Part shown: in pieces, positions 1 to 7,885 of the stretch | How the letters are laid out: each line of letters begins with the position of its first letter | How positions within the stretch are numbered: position 1 is the first letter of the stretch | Assembly: GCF_001748285.1 (NCBI RefSeq) | Contig: NZ_BDGT01000001.1 | Location: 124,001 to 188,000, forward strand | Source: Thermogemmatispora onikobensis | Lineage (GTDB): Bacteria > Chloroflexota > Ktedonobacteria > Ktedonobacterales > Ktedonobacteraceae | Direction: 5' to 3' | DNA: 64,000 nucleotides | Made by a program: the position numbers and the translations under genes | Notes under the pieces: model-generated | The model's database searches: none | Seen by the model: the letters and a program-made list of their open reading frames with translations, nothing else | What the model was told of the DNA's origin: nothing

Positions 1-1
1 T

Positions 2-406
2 GGTGTTCTCGAGGCCCTGCGTCAGGCCGAGGCCGTGCTGCTTGCCCCGAGCAATCCCATCGTCAGCATCGGAAGCATCCTGGCCCTGCCCGGCGTGCGC
101 GAAGCATTGCAGGCAACCTCTGCCACGGTGGCCGCCGTCAGCCCCATCGTGGGAGGCTCCCCGCTCAAGGGGCCAGCGGACAAGCTGATGCGCGGTCTCG
201 GCTACGAGGTCTCTGCCCTGGGCGTGGCCCGCTGCTACGCTGACTTTCTGGATGTCATGGTCATTGATCAGCAGGACGCGGCCCTGGCCCCGGCCATCGA
301 GGCCCTGGGCCCGCACGTGCTGGTCACCGATACGATTATGCGTGACCAGGAGGCCAAAGCCCGCCTGGCGCGCGAGGTGCTGCAGAGCTGTGCACGCGCT
401 GTCTAG
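2..406 (+). CDS. cofD: 2-phospho-L-lactate transferase CofD, C-terminal part (5' truncated by window edge)
   Basis: The reading frame is open from base 2, so this is the last ~134 residues of a gene that begins before the window. Near its start it carries the SNPIVSIG stretch, then VSPIVGG..LKGPADKLM, both hallmarks of the CofD/FbiA family, which transfers the lactyl-phosphate (or PEP-derived) moiety onto Fo late in coenzyme F420 biosynthesis in the cytoplasm. The protein ends with a short helical tail. The next gene, cofC, follows after ~35-60 bases, which supports the assignment because CofC makes the activated substrate of CofD. The family call is firm. Whether the donor is 2-phospholactate or phosphoenolpyruvate cannot be read from this fragment. 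Confidence 0.9.
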   Translation, partial: GVLEALRQAEAVLLAPSNPIVSIGSILALPGVREALQATSATVAAVSPIVGGSPLKGPADKLMRGLGYEVSALGVARCYADFLDVMVIDQQDAALAPAIEALGPHVLVTDTIMRDQEAKARLAREVLQSCARAV

Positions 407-440
407 TCCGAGAACCAGCTGTTCGGGAGTGGCGACTACT

Positions 441-1163
441 GTGGCGGCTCACCCAGCACACGAGCAAAGCACAGAGCAGGCGGGGGCCTTTCTGTCCAAC
501 TGCGGCGCGCTGATCCCAGTGAAAGCCTTAGCGGCAGCCAAGGGCCGGCTGGCAGGGTATTTGACGCCAGCCGAGCGCGCCCAGCTGGTGTTGACCATGC
601 TCCACCACGTGGTGGCTGCCCTTCAGGCCACTGGTCGGTTCTCCAGAATCGTGGTGGTGAGCGCCGACGAGCGCGTGCGCGCCTGTACAGTCAGGTGGGG
701 AGCAGAGGGATGGCCCGAAGCACAACCGGGCCACAATGCCGCCCTGGAGGCCGCGGCCCAGCGCCTGCAAGCAGAGGGAGTGGCCGCCTTGCTCACTATC
801 TCCGCCGACCTGCCCTGGCTCAAGACCGAGGAGGTCACAGCGCTGCTGGCCCAGGCCCAACGCTATCCCGTGGTGCTGGCTCCGGCCCACGATGGCCAGG
901 GCACCAATGCCCTGCTCCTGCGTCCTCCCCTGCTGGTGCCCTATCTATTCGGAGAGCAGAGCCTGCAGCGCTACTGTGAGGCAGCCCAGCGTCGCCGCCT
1001 CGCCTACTGTCGCTATGAGAGTCCAGGGCTGGCTCTCGACATCGATACACCGGAGGACCTGCAGCGCTCGGGCCTGGCTGAGCGCTGGCTGACCGCACGG
1101 TCCTCCTTGCACTGTCTCAGGGAGATGACACCATGCCAGTCGTTGGATATTCCGCAGCCTTAG
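441..1163 (+). CDS. cofC: 2-phospho-L-lactate (or PEP) guanylyltransferase CofC
   Basis: About 240 residues, the usual CofC length. The nucleotide-binding start ALIPVKALAAAKGRL is followed by ISADLPWL (the metal/nucleotide DxD-like region) and GLALDIDTPEDL near the end, the layout of the CofC/FbiD guanylyltransferases that activate 2-phospholactate or PEP with GTP for CofD. The frame is open far upstream, inside cofD. GTG 441, preceded at 11 bases by GGGAG, is preferred; GTG 429 is an alternative, and either leaves a ~20-residue lead before the conserved fold. The 3' end overlaps the start of the downstream F420-dependent oxidoreductase by 31 bases, suggesting translational coupling of cofactor synthesis with an enzyme that uses it. 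Confidence 0.88.
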   Translation: MAAHPAHEQSTEQAGAFLSNCGALIPVKALAAAKGRLAGYLTPAERAQLVLTMLHHVVAALQATGRFSRIVVVSADERVRACTVRWGAEGWPEAQPGHNAALEAAAQRLQAEGVAALLTISADLPWLKTEEVTALLAQAQRYPVVLAPAHDGQGTNALLLRPPLLVPYLFGEQSLQRYCEAAQRRRLAYCRYESPGLALDIDTPEDLQRSGLAERWLTARSSLHCLREMTPCQSLDIPQP

Positions 1164-2152
1164 AGCAGTTCCATCCCAGCGACCTCCTGCGCTGGTGCCG
1201 GGAGGCCGAGGAAGCCGGTTTTGGCGGCGTCATGGCCGCTGACCACTTTCATCCCTGGACGCCAACCCAGGGGCAGAGTCCCTTTGTCTGGTCCTGGATG
1301 GGCGCCCTCGGGCTGGCCACCCAGAAGCTCACCTTTGGCCCGGGCGTCACCTGCGCCTCCTACCGCTACCATCCGGCCATCATTGCCCAGGCCGCAGCCA
1401 CCCTGGCGGCCATGTACCCAGGGCGCTTCTGGCTGGGGATTGGCACCGGCGAAGCGCTCAACGAACACGTCGTCGGCGGTGAGTGGCCCGAGGCTCCGAT
1501 CCGCCTGGAGCGCATGATCGAGTCGATCGAGATCATCAAGCTGCTCTTCAGTGGCAAGAAGGTCCGCTACAGCGGCAAGCATCTGCGCATGGAGAGCGCT
1601 CGTCTCTACACCCGCCCGGAGACGCCGCCCCCAATTCTGATAGCGGCCTCCGGCCCCAAGGCGGCAGAGACCGCCGGACGGCTGGGCGATGGGCTGATCA
1701 CACCGGCAGCCCCGCCTGAGAAACTCAAGATGCTGCTCGAGCGCTTCGAGAAGGGAGCGCGCGAGGCCGGCAAGGACCCCAGTACGATGCCGCGCCTGCT
1801 CCAGCTGCATGTCTCCTGGGCCCCCACCTACGAAGAGGCCGCCAACAACGCCCTCAAGGAGTGGCCCAACGGCGGCATCAAGGCCCCCAAGCAAGATATT
1901 CGCTCGCCGGAGGACTTTGAAGCCTTTGCCCAGCTGGTGCGTCCCGAGGACTTCCAGGGCCGCGTCTTGATCTCAGCCGATCTAGACGAGCACCGACGTC
2001 ATATCCAGAGCTTCTTTGATCTCGGCTTCGACGAGGTCCATGTTCATAACGTAGGACGGGACCAGAGCAGTTTTATCAGAGCCTACGGCGAGGCCGTTAT
2101 TCCAGCCCTACGCCAGCCGGCAACAACCTCGCGGCAGGCTCCTACCTCCTGA
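1133..2152 (+). CDS. F420-dependent oxidoreductase of the FGD-like (TIGR03557) LLM family
   Basis: A 339-residue luciferase-like TIM-barrel protein that aligns by eye along its full length with F420-dependent glucose-6-phosphate dehydrogenase. DHFHPW at residues 37-42 holds the FGD active-site His/Trp pair, and TGEALNE near residue 105 contains the catalytic Glu. These indicate binding of F420 and hydride transfer to it from an alcohol or sugar. The residues that bind the sugar phosphate in mycobacterial FGD (Lys198, Lys259, Arg283) appear replaced here (H in LQLHVSW, G in FQGRVLIS, S in GRDQSSF), so glucose 6-phosphate may not be the substrate. Start: ATG after CAGGGAGATGACACC. It overlaps cofC by 31 bases. 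The F420 family call is good; the substrate is unknown. Confidence 0.85.
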   Translation: MPVVGYSAALEQFHPSDLLRWCREAEEAGFGGVMAADHFHPWTPTQGQSPFVWSWMGALGLATQKLTFGPGVTCASYRYHPAIIAQAAATLAAMYPGRFWLGIGTGEALNEHVVGGEWPEAPIRLERMIESIEIIKLLFSGKKVRYSGKHLRMESARLYTRPETPPPILIAASGPKAAETAGRLGDGLITPAAPPEKLKMLLERFEKGAREAGKDPSTMPRLLQLHVSWAPTYEEAANNALKEWPNGGIKAPKQDIRSPEDFEAFAQLVRPEDFQGRVLISADLDEHRRHIQSFFDLGFDEVHVHNVGRDQSSFIRAYGEAVIPALRQPATTSRQAPTS

Positions 2153-2314
2153 GAAGGTGGATTGCCTTTACTGACTCAGCCAGCGAACGGGTGAACACTT
2201 ACCTGACCAGCCCCCAATTCCTGGCCACGGTCGGAACTGGCCGCCAGGGGCTGGGCTGGGGGCTGGCATGACCAGCATCTGTCAGCACAATGGAATGAAG
2301 GAGGCAGACAATCG
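2153..2314 (+). terminator. Nested inverted repeat between the F420 oxidoreductase and the split-barrel gene
   Basis: CCAGCCCCC at 2207-2215 pairs perfectly with GGGGGCTGG at 2258-2266, and an inner CCTGGC/GCCAGG pair can stack inside. There is no T run, so it may be an attenuator, an RNA-stabilising hairpin or a weak terminator rather than a classical one. The remaining bases show only the AAGGAGGC ribosome binding site of the next gene. Confidence 0.4.
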
Positions 2315-2716
2315 ATGGCTGCGCTCTCAGAGCGCGCACGCGCCTTTCTACAAGAGAAGCCGCGCTTTGGCGTCCTCGGTACAGTGAACGCCGACGGCTC
2401 TCCTCATCTGACCACCATGTGGTTTCTGCTCGATGGGGACGAGATTCTTATGAATACGAAGGTGGGACGGGTGAAGGAGCGGAACATGCGCCGTGACCCG
2501 CGGGTCTCCCTGTGCGTTGAGGATGGCTATCGCTACGTCACCATTAGCGGTCGGGTGCGCTTCATCGAGGACCCGACGACGGCTCAGGTCGATATCTATC
2601 GCCTGGCATGCTACTACGATGGCGAGGAACAGGCCCGTCTGCAGATGGAGCACTTCAGCAGGGAACAGCGTGTGACCGTGCGGCTCTCTTGCGAGCAGGT
2701 CCTCGAACGCCTCTGA
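2315..2716 (+). CDS. PPOX-class split-barrel flavin/F420-dependent oxidoreductase (Rv1155/FDOR-like)
   Basis: A 133-residue protein with the pyridoxamine-phosphate-oxidase-like split barrel. FGVLGTVNADGSPHLTTMWF is the first strand pair, followed by the cofactor-phosphate-binding NTKVGRVKERNMRRDPRVSL and the YVTISGRVRFIED strand. This pattern fits the small F420-binding FDOR-B/Rv1155 group that reduces quinones, biliverdin or other electrophiles; FMN-using relatives cannot be excluded by eye. It follows the cofC/FGD-like pair on the same strand, 162 bases downstream, with a strong AAGGAGGC ribosome binding site. This supports an F420 role, although a hairpin separates the transcripts. Confidence 0.78.
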   Translation: MAALSERARAFLQEKPRFGVLGTVNADGSPHLTTMWFLLDGDEILMNTKVGRVKERNMRRDPRVSLCVEDGYRYVTISGRVRFIEDPTTAQVDIYRLACYYDGEEQARLQMEHFSREQRVTVRLSCEQVLERL

Positions 2717-2960
2717 GCACCCTGGTCAGGGGCCAGCCTTCGGAGGGTGAGGCCGCAGCGGCGGTTGGAAGGGAAGGAGAGGAAAAGAAAAGGTTGCCCT
2801 GCCCGGAGTGGAATGCGAAGGAGCAGACCAGGGAAGCAAACGGGGGGAAGCCAGAGCAATGGAACGGAACGTGTTTCCATTCTCTGGCCTCCCCCCGTGG
2901 CATGGTAGGGAGGCTGTGGTGTGACCTTTCAGGCTTCGGTCATCAACGACCCTTTGCGGC

Positions 2961-4004
2961 TTACGAGGTGACCTCTGTAGCCGGGGCTGGAGCCTCGACA
3001 GCTGGAGGTGCCTCGGGACGCCTGGCGGGCTGCTCACCGAGCTGGCGCGGACGCCAGACACGAACATACTCGGCCAGGAAGTAGGAGCCGATCACCAGGA
3101 TCGCCGCCAGAGCCTGGGCCACGAGCCCCTCAACGTTGGGGAAGACCGCGAACCAGAGACCCATCCAGTCGGGAATGGGCAAGGGAACAGGGGTAGTACT
3201 GAGCCAGCCAGCAAGCTGCATTTCCTGAACGCTCTCGCCCACCATCACGATCAATACCACGCCCAGCATCACGCCTGTCAGAACCAGCATCCGCTTGTAG
3301 GGGAGCCGATGGTGAGCCAGGAACGTCAGCGCTCCAACCGTGGCCGTGAAGGCCAGGCCAATCAAGACGCCAATGAGCACGATGCCTGAGCCGACTTGCA
3401 TGCGCAGATTCTGCAGGAAAAGCACAACCTCGAAGCCCTCACGATAGACCGAGGTGAAGCCTAGAACGACCATCCCCCAGACAATCCGCGCTTCCTCGTC
3501 TTCGCCCAGACTCAGCAGGCTGCGTCGTCGGCGATTATGGAAGGAGATCCACCCGGTCCAGTAGACACGGTGGAAGAACCAGTTCATGATAATGAGGAGA
3601 ACAATGACCGCCAGCAGACCAGTGGCAGCCTGGATGTGCAGCTCGGGAGCGCTCACCTGACTGAGAATGCCAACCACCACGAACCAGGTGATCAGGCTCG
3701 CCAGAAGCGCTAACCCGGCCCCAACCGCAATCGGGCGGCGGTATTTGTCGTGCTTCCCCATCATGCTGGCCGTGATCGCCGCCAGCACGAGGATGGTTTC
3801 CAGCCCCTCCCGAAATACCAGCAAACCAGTATCCAAAATAGCTGCGCCCGGGCTCAGATGCGGTACAGTGGGGTCGGGATTACCTTGCGCCGTGATGCCC
3901 TGCCAGACAAGCGCAGTGACAACCACCAGTCCAGCCAGCAGGAGTACTGCGCGAACGATCCGCTGTAGAAGACTCCCGGTAAAGTAGGCTTGTAGGTACC
4001 TCAC
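2961..4004 (-). CDS. FTR1/EfeU-family high-affinity iron permease
   Basis: About 347 residues and six or seven hydrophobic segments. It has the two REGxE iron-binding motifs of the FTR1/EfeU family (FREGLETIL in an early helix, YREGFEVVL in the middle). It would move ferric or ferrous iron across the cytoplasmic membrane. No EfeO/EfeB or multicopper oxidase gene is adjacent. The longest ORF starts at 4148, but that ATG lies between the promoter's -35 and -10 elements, so it cannot be in the mRNA. GTG 4004, with AAAGGA nine bases upstream and a TM segment soon after, is chosen. The last ~25 residues are Pro/Ala/Glu-rich. Expression is probably repressed by iron through the boxes at 4104-4156. 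Confidence 0.87.
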   Translation of the reverse strand: MRYLQAYFTGSLLQRIVRAVLLLAGLVVVTALVWQGITAQGNPDPTVPHLSPGAAILDTGLLVFREGLETILVLAAITASMMGKHDKYRRPIAVGAGLALLASLITWFVVVGILSQVSAPELHIQAATGLLAVIVLLIIMNWFFHRVYWTGWISFHNRRRRSLLSLGEDEEARIVWGMVVLGFTSVYREGFEVVLFLQNLRMQVGSGIVLIGVLIGLAFTATVGALTFLAHHRLPYKRMLVLTGVMLGVVLIVMVGESVQEMQLAGWLSTTPVPLPIPDWMGLWFAVFPNVEGLVAQALAAILVIGSYFLAEYVRVWRPRQLGEQPARRPEAPPAVEAPAPATEVTS

Positions 4005-4103
4005 TCCAGCAAGTCCTTTCGTCTCTTCCTTCTTCTTCTGTCTACCCGGTGGTGACGTGTCTCGTCGCTTCGCTATCCGCTTACTGTCCTCCTGCCTCAC
4101 AGT

Positions 4104-4168
4104 ATTAGGGCAGGCTAATATCTTAGTTATGTACTCGGATATTAGCATGGGCTAATCACTTTTGTCAA
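4104..4168 (-). promoter_or_regulatory. Iron permease promoter with two DtxR/IdeR-like boxes
   Basis: Read on the minus strand: -35 TTGACA (4168-4163), an 18-base spacer, -10 TAATAT (4144-4139). Two copies of ATTAG-N6-CTAAT occur at 4141-4156 (inside the spacer, touching the -10) and 4104-4119 (about +14 to +29), 37 bases centre to centre. The half-sites match the TTAGG..CCTAA core of DtxR/IdeR sites. Blocking RNA polymerase with an iron-loaded repressor is the obvious reading; no dtxR-like gene lies in this window. Confidence 0.7.
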
Positions 4169-4262
4169 GGGGCAGGCTGGCTTTCGTGACGCTCCTCCGC
4201 ATCATTACCGAGGCGTGCATTAAAAATCCGTTAAAATTGAAGGCCACACACTATCTCGATAT

Positions 4263-4299
4263 ATTCGAATTGACATATACAGCCCCTCTTTTCTAAACT
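4263..4299 (+). promoter_or_regulatory. Promoter of the first MPWWFF methyltransferase gene
   Basis: TTGACA at 4270-4275, an 18-base spacer and TAAACT at 4294-4299 lie ~85 bases before the ATG at 4385. The perfect 8-base palindrome ATTCGAAT (4263-4270) abuts the -35. Together with the divergent iron-permease promoter 100 bases away, this makes 4104-4300 a two-way control region. Confidence 0.55.
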
Positions 4300-4384
4300 G
4301 AGAAGTGTTTTGAGCCAGAGCCGCCTATCCCGCAGAGGCACTGGAGGAAGGACGTGGCGGCAGAAACGAGCAAGGGAGGAAAGC

Positions 4385-5326
4385 ATGCCCTGGTGGTTTT
4401 TCCGACGTCAGCGTGCTGAAGTGCCCGCATCTCCTGTTCCAGACAAGGAGAGCTCACCGTTGGTGCAACCCCATTCTTGGGCTGGTGAGGTTGCCTTACC
4501 GCGCCTCAGTGAGGCCGATGAACGTCGTTACCTGGACGAGCAGCCCTATGTTCTGCCCAAGGATCTGAAGGAAGTCAGTCGGCTAGACTTTCAGCACTAT
4601 GTGCTACGAGCTATCTTGAAACGGAACTACCTGGCCCCGATCCGCCAGCCGCGCCACATTCTCGACGTGGGTTGTGGCACGGGCCAATGGGCCTACGAGG
4701 TGGCCCGGGACTTTCCGCAGGCCACGGTGGTCGGGATCGACGTAGAGCAGGCGAAGAACTCGACGGCCCCCCCGCCCAACTACCGCTTTCTGGCCCATGA
4801 TGTGCTCCAGGGACTGCCTTTTGCTGATAACAGTTTTGACTTTGTCCATCAGCGGCTGCTTCACTCGGCCTTGCCACTGGCAGCCTGGCCGGGGGAGATC
4901 AAGGAGCTGGTGCGAGTGACTGCCTCCGGGGGCTGGGTCGAGCTGCTAGAACTCCATCCAGAGGTGGTTCCTTCAGGGCCTGCCGGTCAGCGACTCCGGC
5001 AGCTGATCCTGCAACTGGTGGCGCTGCGGGGACTAGACGCCGAGGGGGTCGTAGCGCGTTCGCTGGATCTCTATCTGGCAGAGGCCGGCCTGGTTGAAGT
5101 GCAGCGTCATGTCGTCGCGGTGCCGCTAGGAGACTGGGGAGGGCGGATCGGCTCGTTGCTGGCACTCGATTTCCGCGAGGTGGCTCTGGCCATGTGTGGG
5201 CCGGTCACTGCCCGCCTGGCGCTCCCGCGCGAAGACTATCTGGGGCTGCTTGAGGCTACGATCCAAGAATGGAACGAGCTGAAAGCCTGCCATCATTTTA
5301 TTGTCGCCTACGGGCGTAAGCCCTGA
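4385..5326 (+). CDS. Class I SAM-dependent methyltransferase, MPWWFF family copy 1
   Basis: A 313-residue protein. After an N-terminal tag MPWWFFRRQRAE and a Pro/Glu-rich linker comes a Rossmann methyltransferase core. Motif I is ILDVGCGTGQWAYEVA (about residues 95-110), motif II VVGIDVE, an acidic turn in FADNSFDFVHQRL, and ASGGWVELLE. The protein ends FIVAYGRKP. It should transfer a methyl group from SAM; the substrate is unknown. A longer ORF starts at 4310, but ATG 4385 has GGGAGGAAAGC directly upstream, and the same MPWWFF start recurs in the next gene. Copy 2, on the same strand 334 bases downstream, matches through the whole core, so this is a tandem duplication. Confidence 0.8.
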   Translation: MPWWFFRRQRAEVPASPVPDKESSPLVQPHSWAGEVALPRLSEADERRYLDEQPYVLPKDLKEVSRLDFQHYVLRAILKRNYLAPIRQPRHILDVGCGTGQWAYEVARDFPQATVVGIDVEQAKNSTAPPPNYRFLAHDVLQGLPFADNSFDFVHQRLLHSALPLAAWPGEIKELVRVTASGGWVELLELHPEVVPSGPAGQRLRQLILQLVALRGLDAEGVVARSLDLYLAEAGLVEVQRHVVAVPLGDWGGRIGSLLALDFREVALAMCGPVTARLALPREDYLGLLEATIQEWNELKACHHFIVAYGRKP

Positions 5327-5660
5327 GTGCCAGTCGGGTGACCAGTCGTTGGGCGAGAGAGCTTTCTCTCGTAAGGAAGTGCTGTGGATGACGAGTGAGC
5401 AAGACTGGTCCATCCTCGCTCGTCCGCCTGCTTTACTACTTTACAGACCCCAGAGAGCAGTCTGTACGCTGGCTGGGGGGGCTGGCCTCTTGTCGCTGGA
5501 GCGGGGCAGAGGTGGATGGATAAAAGAGCAGAACCAGCGCAAGAGGTGTCTGCCCAGAAGGAGCCCAAGTTATGGCGAATCATCGACCTGGTCCAAGCAA
5601 CATGTATCGGACAAGACGGATGGTTATGCATAGCGAGATGCGCGTGAGAAAGGAGGAGCC
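5327..5660 (+). other. 334-base spacer between the tandem methyltransferases, with a hairpin
   Basis: No gene is seen. CGAGAGA (5354-5360), loop GCTT, TCTCTCG (5365-5371) is a perfect 7-base stem just after the first methyltransferase and may act as a weak terminator or RNA end-protector; no T run follows. The second gene has its own AAAGGAGGAGCC ribosome binding site. No clear promoter was found for it. Confidence 0.5.
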
Positions 5661-6560
5661 ATGCCCTGGTGGTTCTTCAAGCAGGGAGGGGGGGGCGAAC
5701 CAGAGCAGCAGAAGGGAGAGCCAACAGCAGGAGCCGGGCAGCTCATGAGCGGCAGCGCCGGCTGGGGTCCGACCTACCGGCTGCCCCAGCCCAAAGGTTG
5801 GCGCGAGATTGACCGGCTTGATCTCCTGCACTATGCCCTCCAGGCGGTGCTGCAGGCCAACTATTTGGCCCCCATAGGCAAGCCGCGCCACATCCTCGAC
5901 ACCGGGTGCGGAACCGCCCGCTGGGCTTATGAACTGTGTCAGGAATTCCCCCAGGCGACTGTCATTGGTCTCGACCTGGAGCCAATCAGGTCGACAGCCC
6001 TCCCACCACCCAACTTCCGCTTTGTACGGGCCAATCTCCTGGATGGTCTTCCCTTTGCCAGCAACAGTGTTGACTTTGTTCACCAACGTCTGATGGCACT
6101 CTCCCTACCCATTACCTGCTGGCCGGTCCTGGTCAAAGATCTCGCGCGCGTCACTGCTCCTGGCGGCTGGGTTGAGCTCGTCGAAGGAGGCGCAGAGATT
6201 GCGCCCGCTGGCCCGGCGACTCAAGAGGTCTTCTCCCTCATCGGGCACTATCTGCAAGCCCGCGGCCTGGATGGACAGGGGAACGTCGCGCGCTCCCTGG
6301 TACGCTATCTTGAAGAGGCGGGTCTGAGCACTGTCCAGCAGCGCACTGTCTCCCTGCCAGTTGGCGAGTGGGGAGGCCCAATCGGCCACCTGATCGCCAG
6401 GGATTTCCACGAGACATTTCTGGCGCTCCGCGAGCGCGTGGCCCAGCGTTTCCAGCTCCCCGCTGAGGCCTTTGTGGCCCTGCTCCAGAGTATGCAGCGT
6501 GAGTGTCGTGATCTGCGGACCTGCTATTCCTTCACCGTGGCCTACGGGCAGAAACGCTAA
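5661..6560 (+). CDS. Class I SAM-dependent methyltransferase, MPWWFF family copy 2
   Basis: A 299-residue paralogue of the preceding gene. It begins MPWWFFKQGGGGEPEQ, then has a shorter linker, ILDTGCGTARWAYELC (motif I), VIGLDLE (motif II), FASNSVDFVHQRL and APGGWVELVEGG, and ends FTVAYGQKR. Conserved blocks between the copies include NYLAPI..PRHILD, EFPQATV and PPN.RF. The glycine-rich linker after the tag differs most. A methyltransferase function is well supported; the substrate is not. The absence of any recognised biosynthetic partner suggests either self-contained small-molecule methylation or modification of a membrane- or RNA-associated target recruited by the aromatic N-terminal tag. 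Confidence 0.8.
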   Translation: MPWWFFKQGGGGEPEQQKGEPTAGAGQLMSGSAGWGPTYRLPQPKGWREIDRLDLLHYALQAVLQANYLAPIGKPRHILDTGCGTARWAYELCQEFPQATVIGLDLEPIRSTALPPPNFRFVRANLLDGLPFASNSVDFVHQRLMALSLPITCWPVLVKDLARVTAPGGWVELVEGGAEIAPAGPATQEVFSLIGHYLQARGLDGQGNVARSLVRYLEEAGLSTVQQRTVSLPVGEWGGPIGHLIARDFHETFLALRERVAQRFQLPAEAFVALLQSMQRECRDLRTCYSFTVAYGQKR

Positions 6561-6592
6561 TCCCACTGCCAGACGACAGGTCGGCTGGCTCC

Positions 6593-7459
6593 TCAACCAG
6601 AGCGGAGGGAGCGGTACAGCGCCAATGGCTGGGCGCTATAGCTAATCCAGAGGCCGCTTGGCGTGGTCCAGGTGGCTGTGGCGCAGTAGCGAAAACCGGC
6701 AGGTAGACCCGCCGGGGCAGGCTGCTCGACCAGCTGCTGATTCAAACGCTCTTCGAAGAGAGCCGCCAGACCGGTCACCGGCAGCCCGCCCAGATCGGCG
6801 CGCAGCACATGCACCTGGAGGTGGCAGGTCTCGACTATCGGCTGGACTTGCAAGAAGAAGGGGCGCGTCAGCGCGATACCGGCGAGAGTCAGCGTCTCCT
6901 CACCCGTGATCTCGATCAGGCGCCCAGGCTGGGGTCTGACACGCACCTGGCTCACCTGGCCTGGCAGGCCGGCGCGGGGAAGATTGCGCGTCACGAGGGC
7001 CGTCAGATAGGCAGGAGAGAGCTGGATCACCAGATCGCTTCCACCGGTGGAAGGCGATGGAGAGGGAAGAGGAGAGCGATCCAGGCCGAGGAAGAGCAGT
7101 GCCACCAACCAGAGGGCCAAGGCGCCCGTGAGCAGACCCAGGAAGAACGTTCCCACCGGGAGCCAGCGCCGAAGGCGGCGCTGCACCGGCGCTGAGGGAG
7201 GTCGTGGCTCCTCTGCCTCGGTGTCGGGCAGCAGGTCGGGGAGTTGCCTGGTCGGACGTGCCCCGCGAGCGAGGGCGGGCTCCGTCTCACCCAGTTCCCA
7301 GATCGGCGGATCATCCAACAGATGGCTTGCCTCCACAGGCTCTACAAAGGCAAGGTCGGAGAGGTCAGCAGCGCTCTCGAAGGGAGGGGGAGAAACGGTC
7401 TCAGCGGCTGAGTCGGCCTCGTCGTCATCGTCGGCGCTGGCCTTACTGAACCAGGACAT
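6593..7459 (-). CDS. Single-pass membrane protein with acidic cytosolic tail and extracytoplasmic beta-rich domain
   Basis: About 288 residues. Residues 1-90 are acidic and low complexity (ADDDDEAD near the start). A basic patch RRLRRW precedes one TM helix (about 100-126), then a Pro/Ser linker and a ~150-residue outside domain. That domain (LVIQLSPAYLTALVTR.., LIEITGEETLTLAGIAL, VTGLAALFEERLNQQL) resembles DUF2140/DUF2993-type lipid-binding beta proteins by pattern only. ATG 7459 is preferred over a longer start at 7495 because AAGGAG lies 11 bases upstream. It is convergent with the methyltransferase gene, with only 32 bases between the stops. The function is unknown. Confidence 0.6.
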   Translation of the reverse strand: MSWFSKASADDDDEADSAAETVSPPPFESAADLSDLAFVEPVEASHLLDDPPIWELGETEPALARGARPTRQLPDLLPDTEAEEPRPPSAPVQRRLRRWLPVGTFFLGLLTGALALWLVALLFLGLDRSPLPSPSPSTGGSDLVIQLSPAYLTALVTRNLPRAGLPGQVSQVRVRPQPGRLIEITGEETLTLAGIALTRPFFLQVQPIVETCHLQVHVLRADLGGLPVTGLAALFEERLNQQLVEQPAPAGLPAGFRYCATATWTTPSGLWISYSAQPLALYRSLRSG

Positions 7460-7498
7460 GGCTGGCAACACTCCTTTTCGTAAGCAAACCTGCACTGT

Positions 7499-7569
7499 AT
7501 CATAGCCGTTCGCCCCCGGCTACGCAAGAGGCCCTCTTTTTGGGCAGATTGCACAAAAGAGGGGCCCTC
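7499..7569 (-). promoter_or_regulatory. Promoter of the membrane-protein gene plus upstream inverted repeat
   Basis: On the minus strand TTGCGT (7527-7522), a 17-base spacer and TATGAT (7504-7499) sit 40 bases before the start codon. Directly upstream of the -35, GAGGCCCTCTTTT (7528-7540) pairs with AAAAGAGGGGCCCTC (7555-7569) with one bulge: a possible operator or the end of a neighbouring transcript. Confidence 0.5.
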
Positions 7570-7885
7570 GCTTTCAGACAAAGTGCCCGTAGTCTCAGCA
7601 GCAAGGGGGAACGTATCATAGAACCAAGGAGGGGGGCTGACCTCGACTGAGGCTGGTAGGGGAAGGGCAGGCAGACGAGCAGGCAGATAGGCAGGCGGAA
7701 GCGCGCAGGCGGATCAATGAGGCAGCTGCCCTGGATGGCGTGCTGACTATCAGCGCGCCTTGGAATCAGTTCAGCAGGATAGTGACTAGCAGTCAGCACT
7801 CAAGAGCACGGAATGGCGACGAGAGCCGAAGGCGTGTCCGGCAAAGAGGCTGGGGAGAGACCAGTAAAGAGGAGAGTTCGACGGC
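7570..7885 (+). other. Non-coding region upstream of glnA
   Basis: About 316 bases without a convincing gene. TATCAT at 7615-7620 is a possible -10 but has no matching -35. A GAGGAGAG-type ribosome binding site lies just before the glnA ATG at 7886. No PII, GlnR or TnrA-type operator was recognised by eye. Confidence 0.4.

Noticed and set aside
4005-4148. 48-residue N-terminal extension of the iron permease
   Set aside because: Its ATG lies between the -35 and -10 of the permease promoter, so it is not transcribed.
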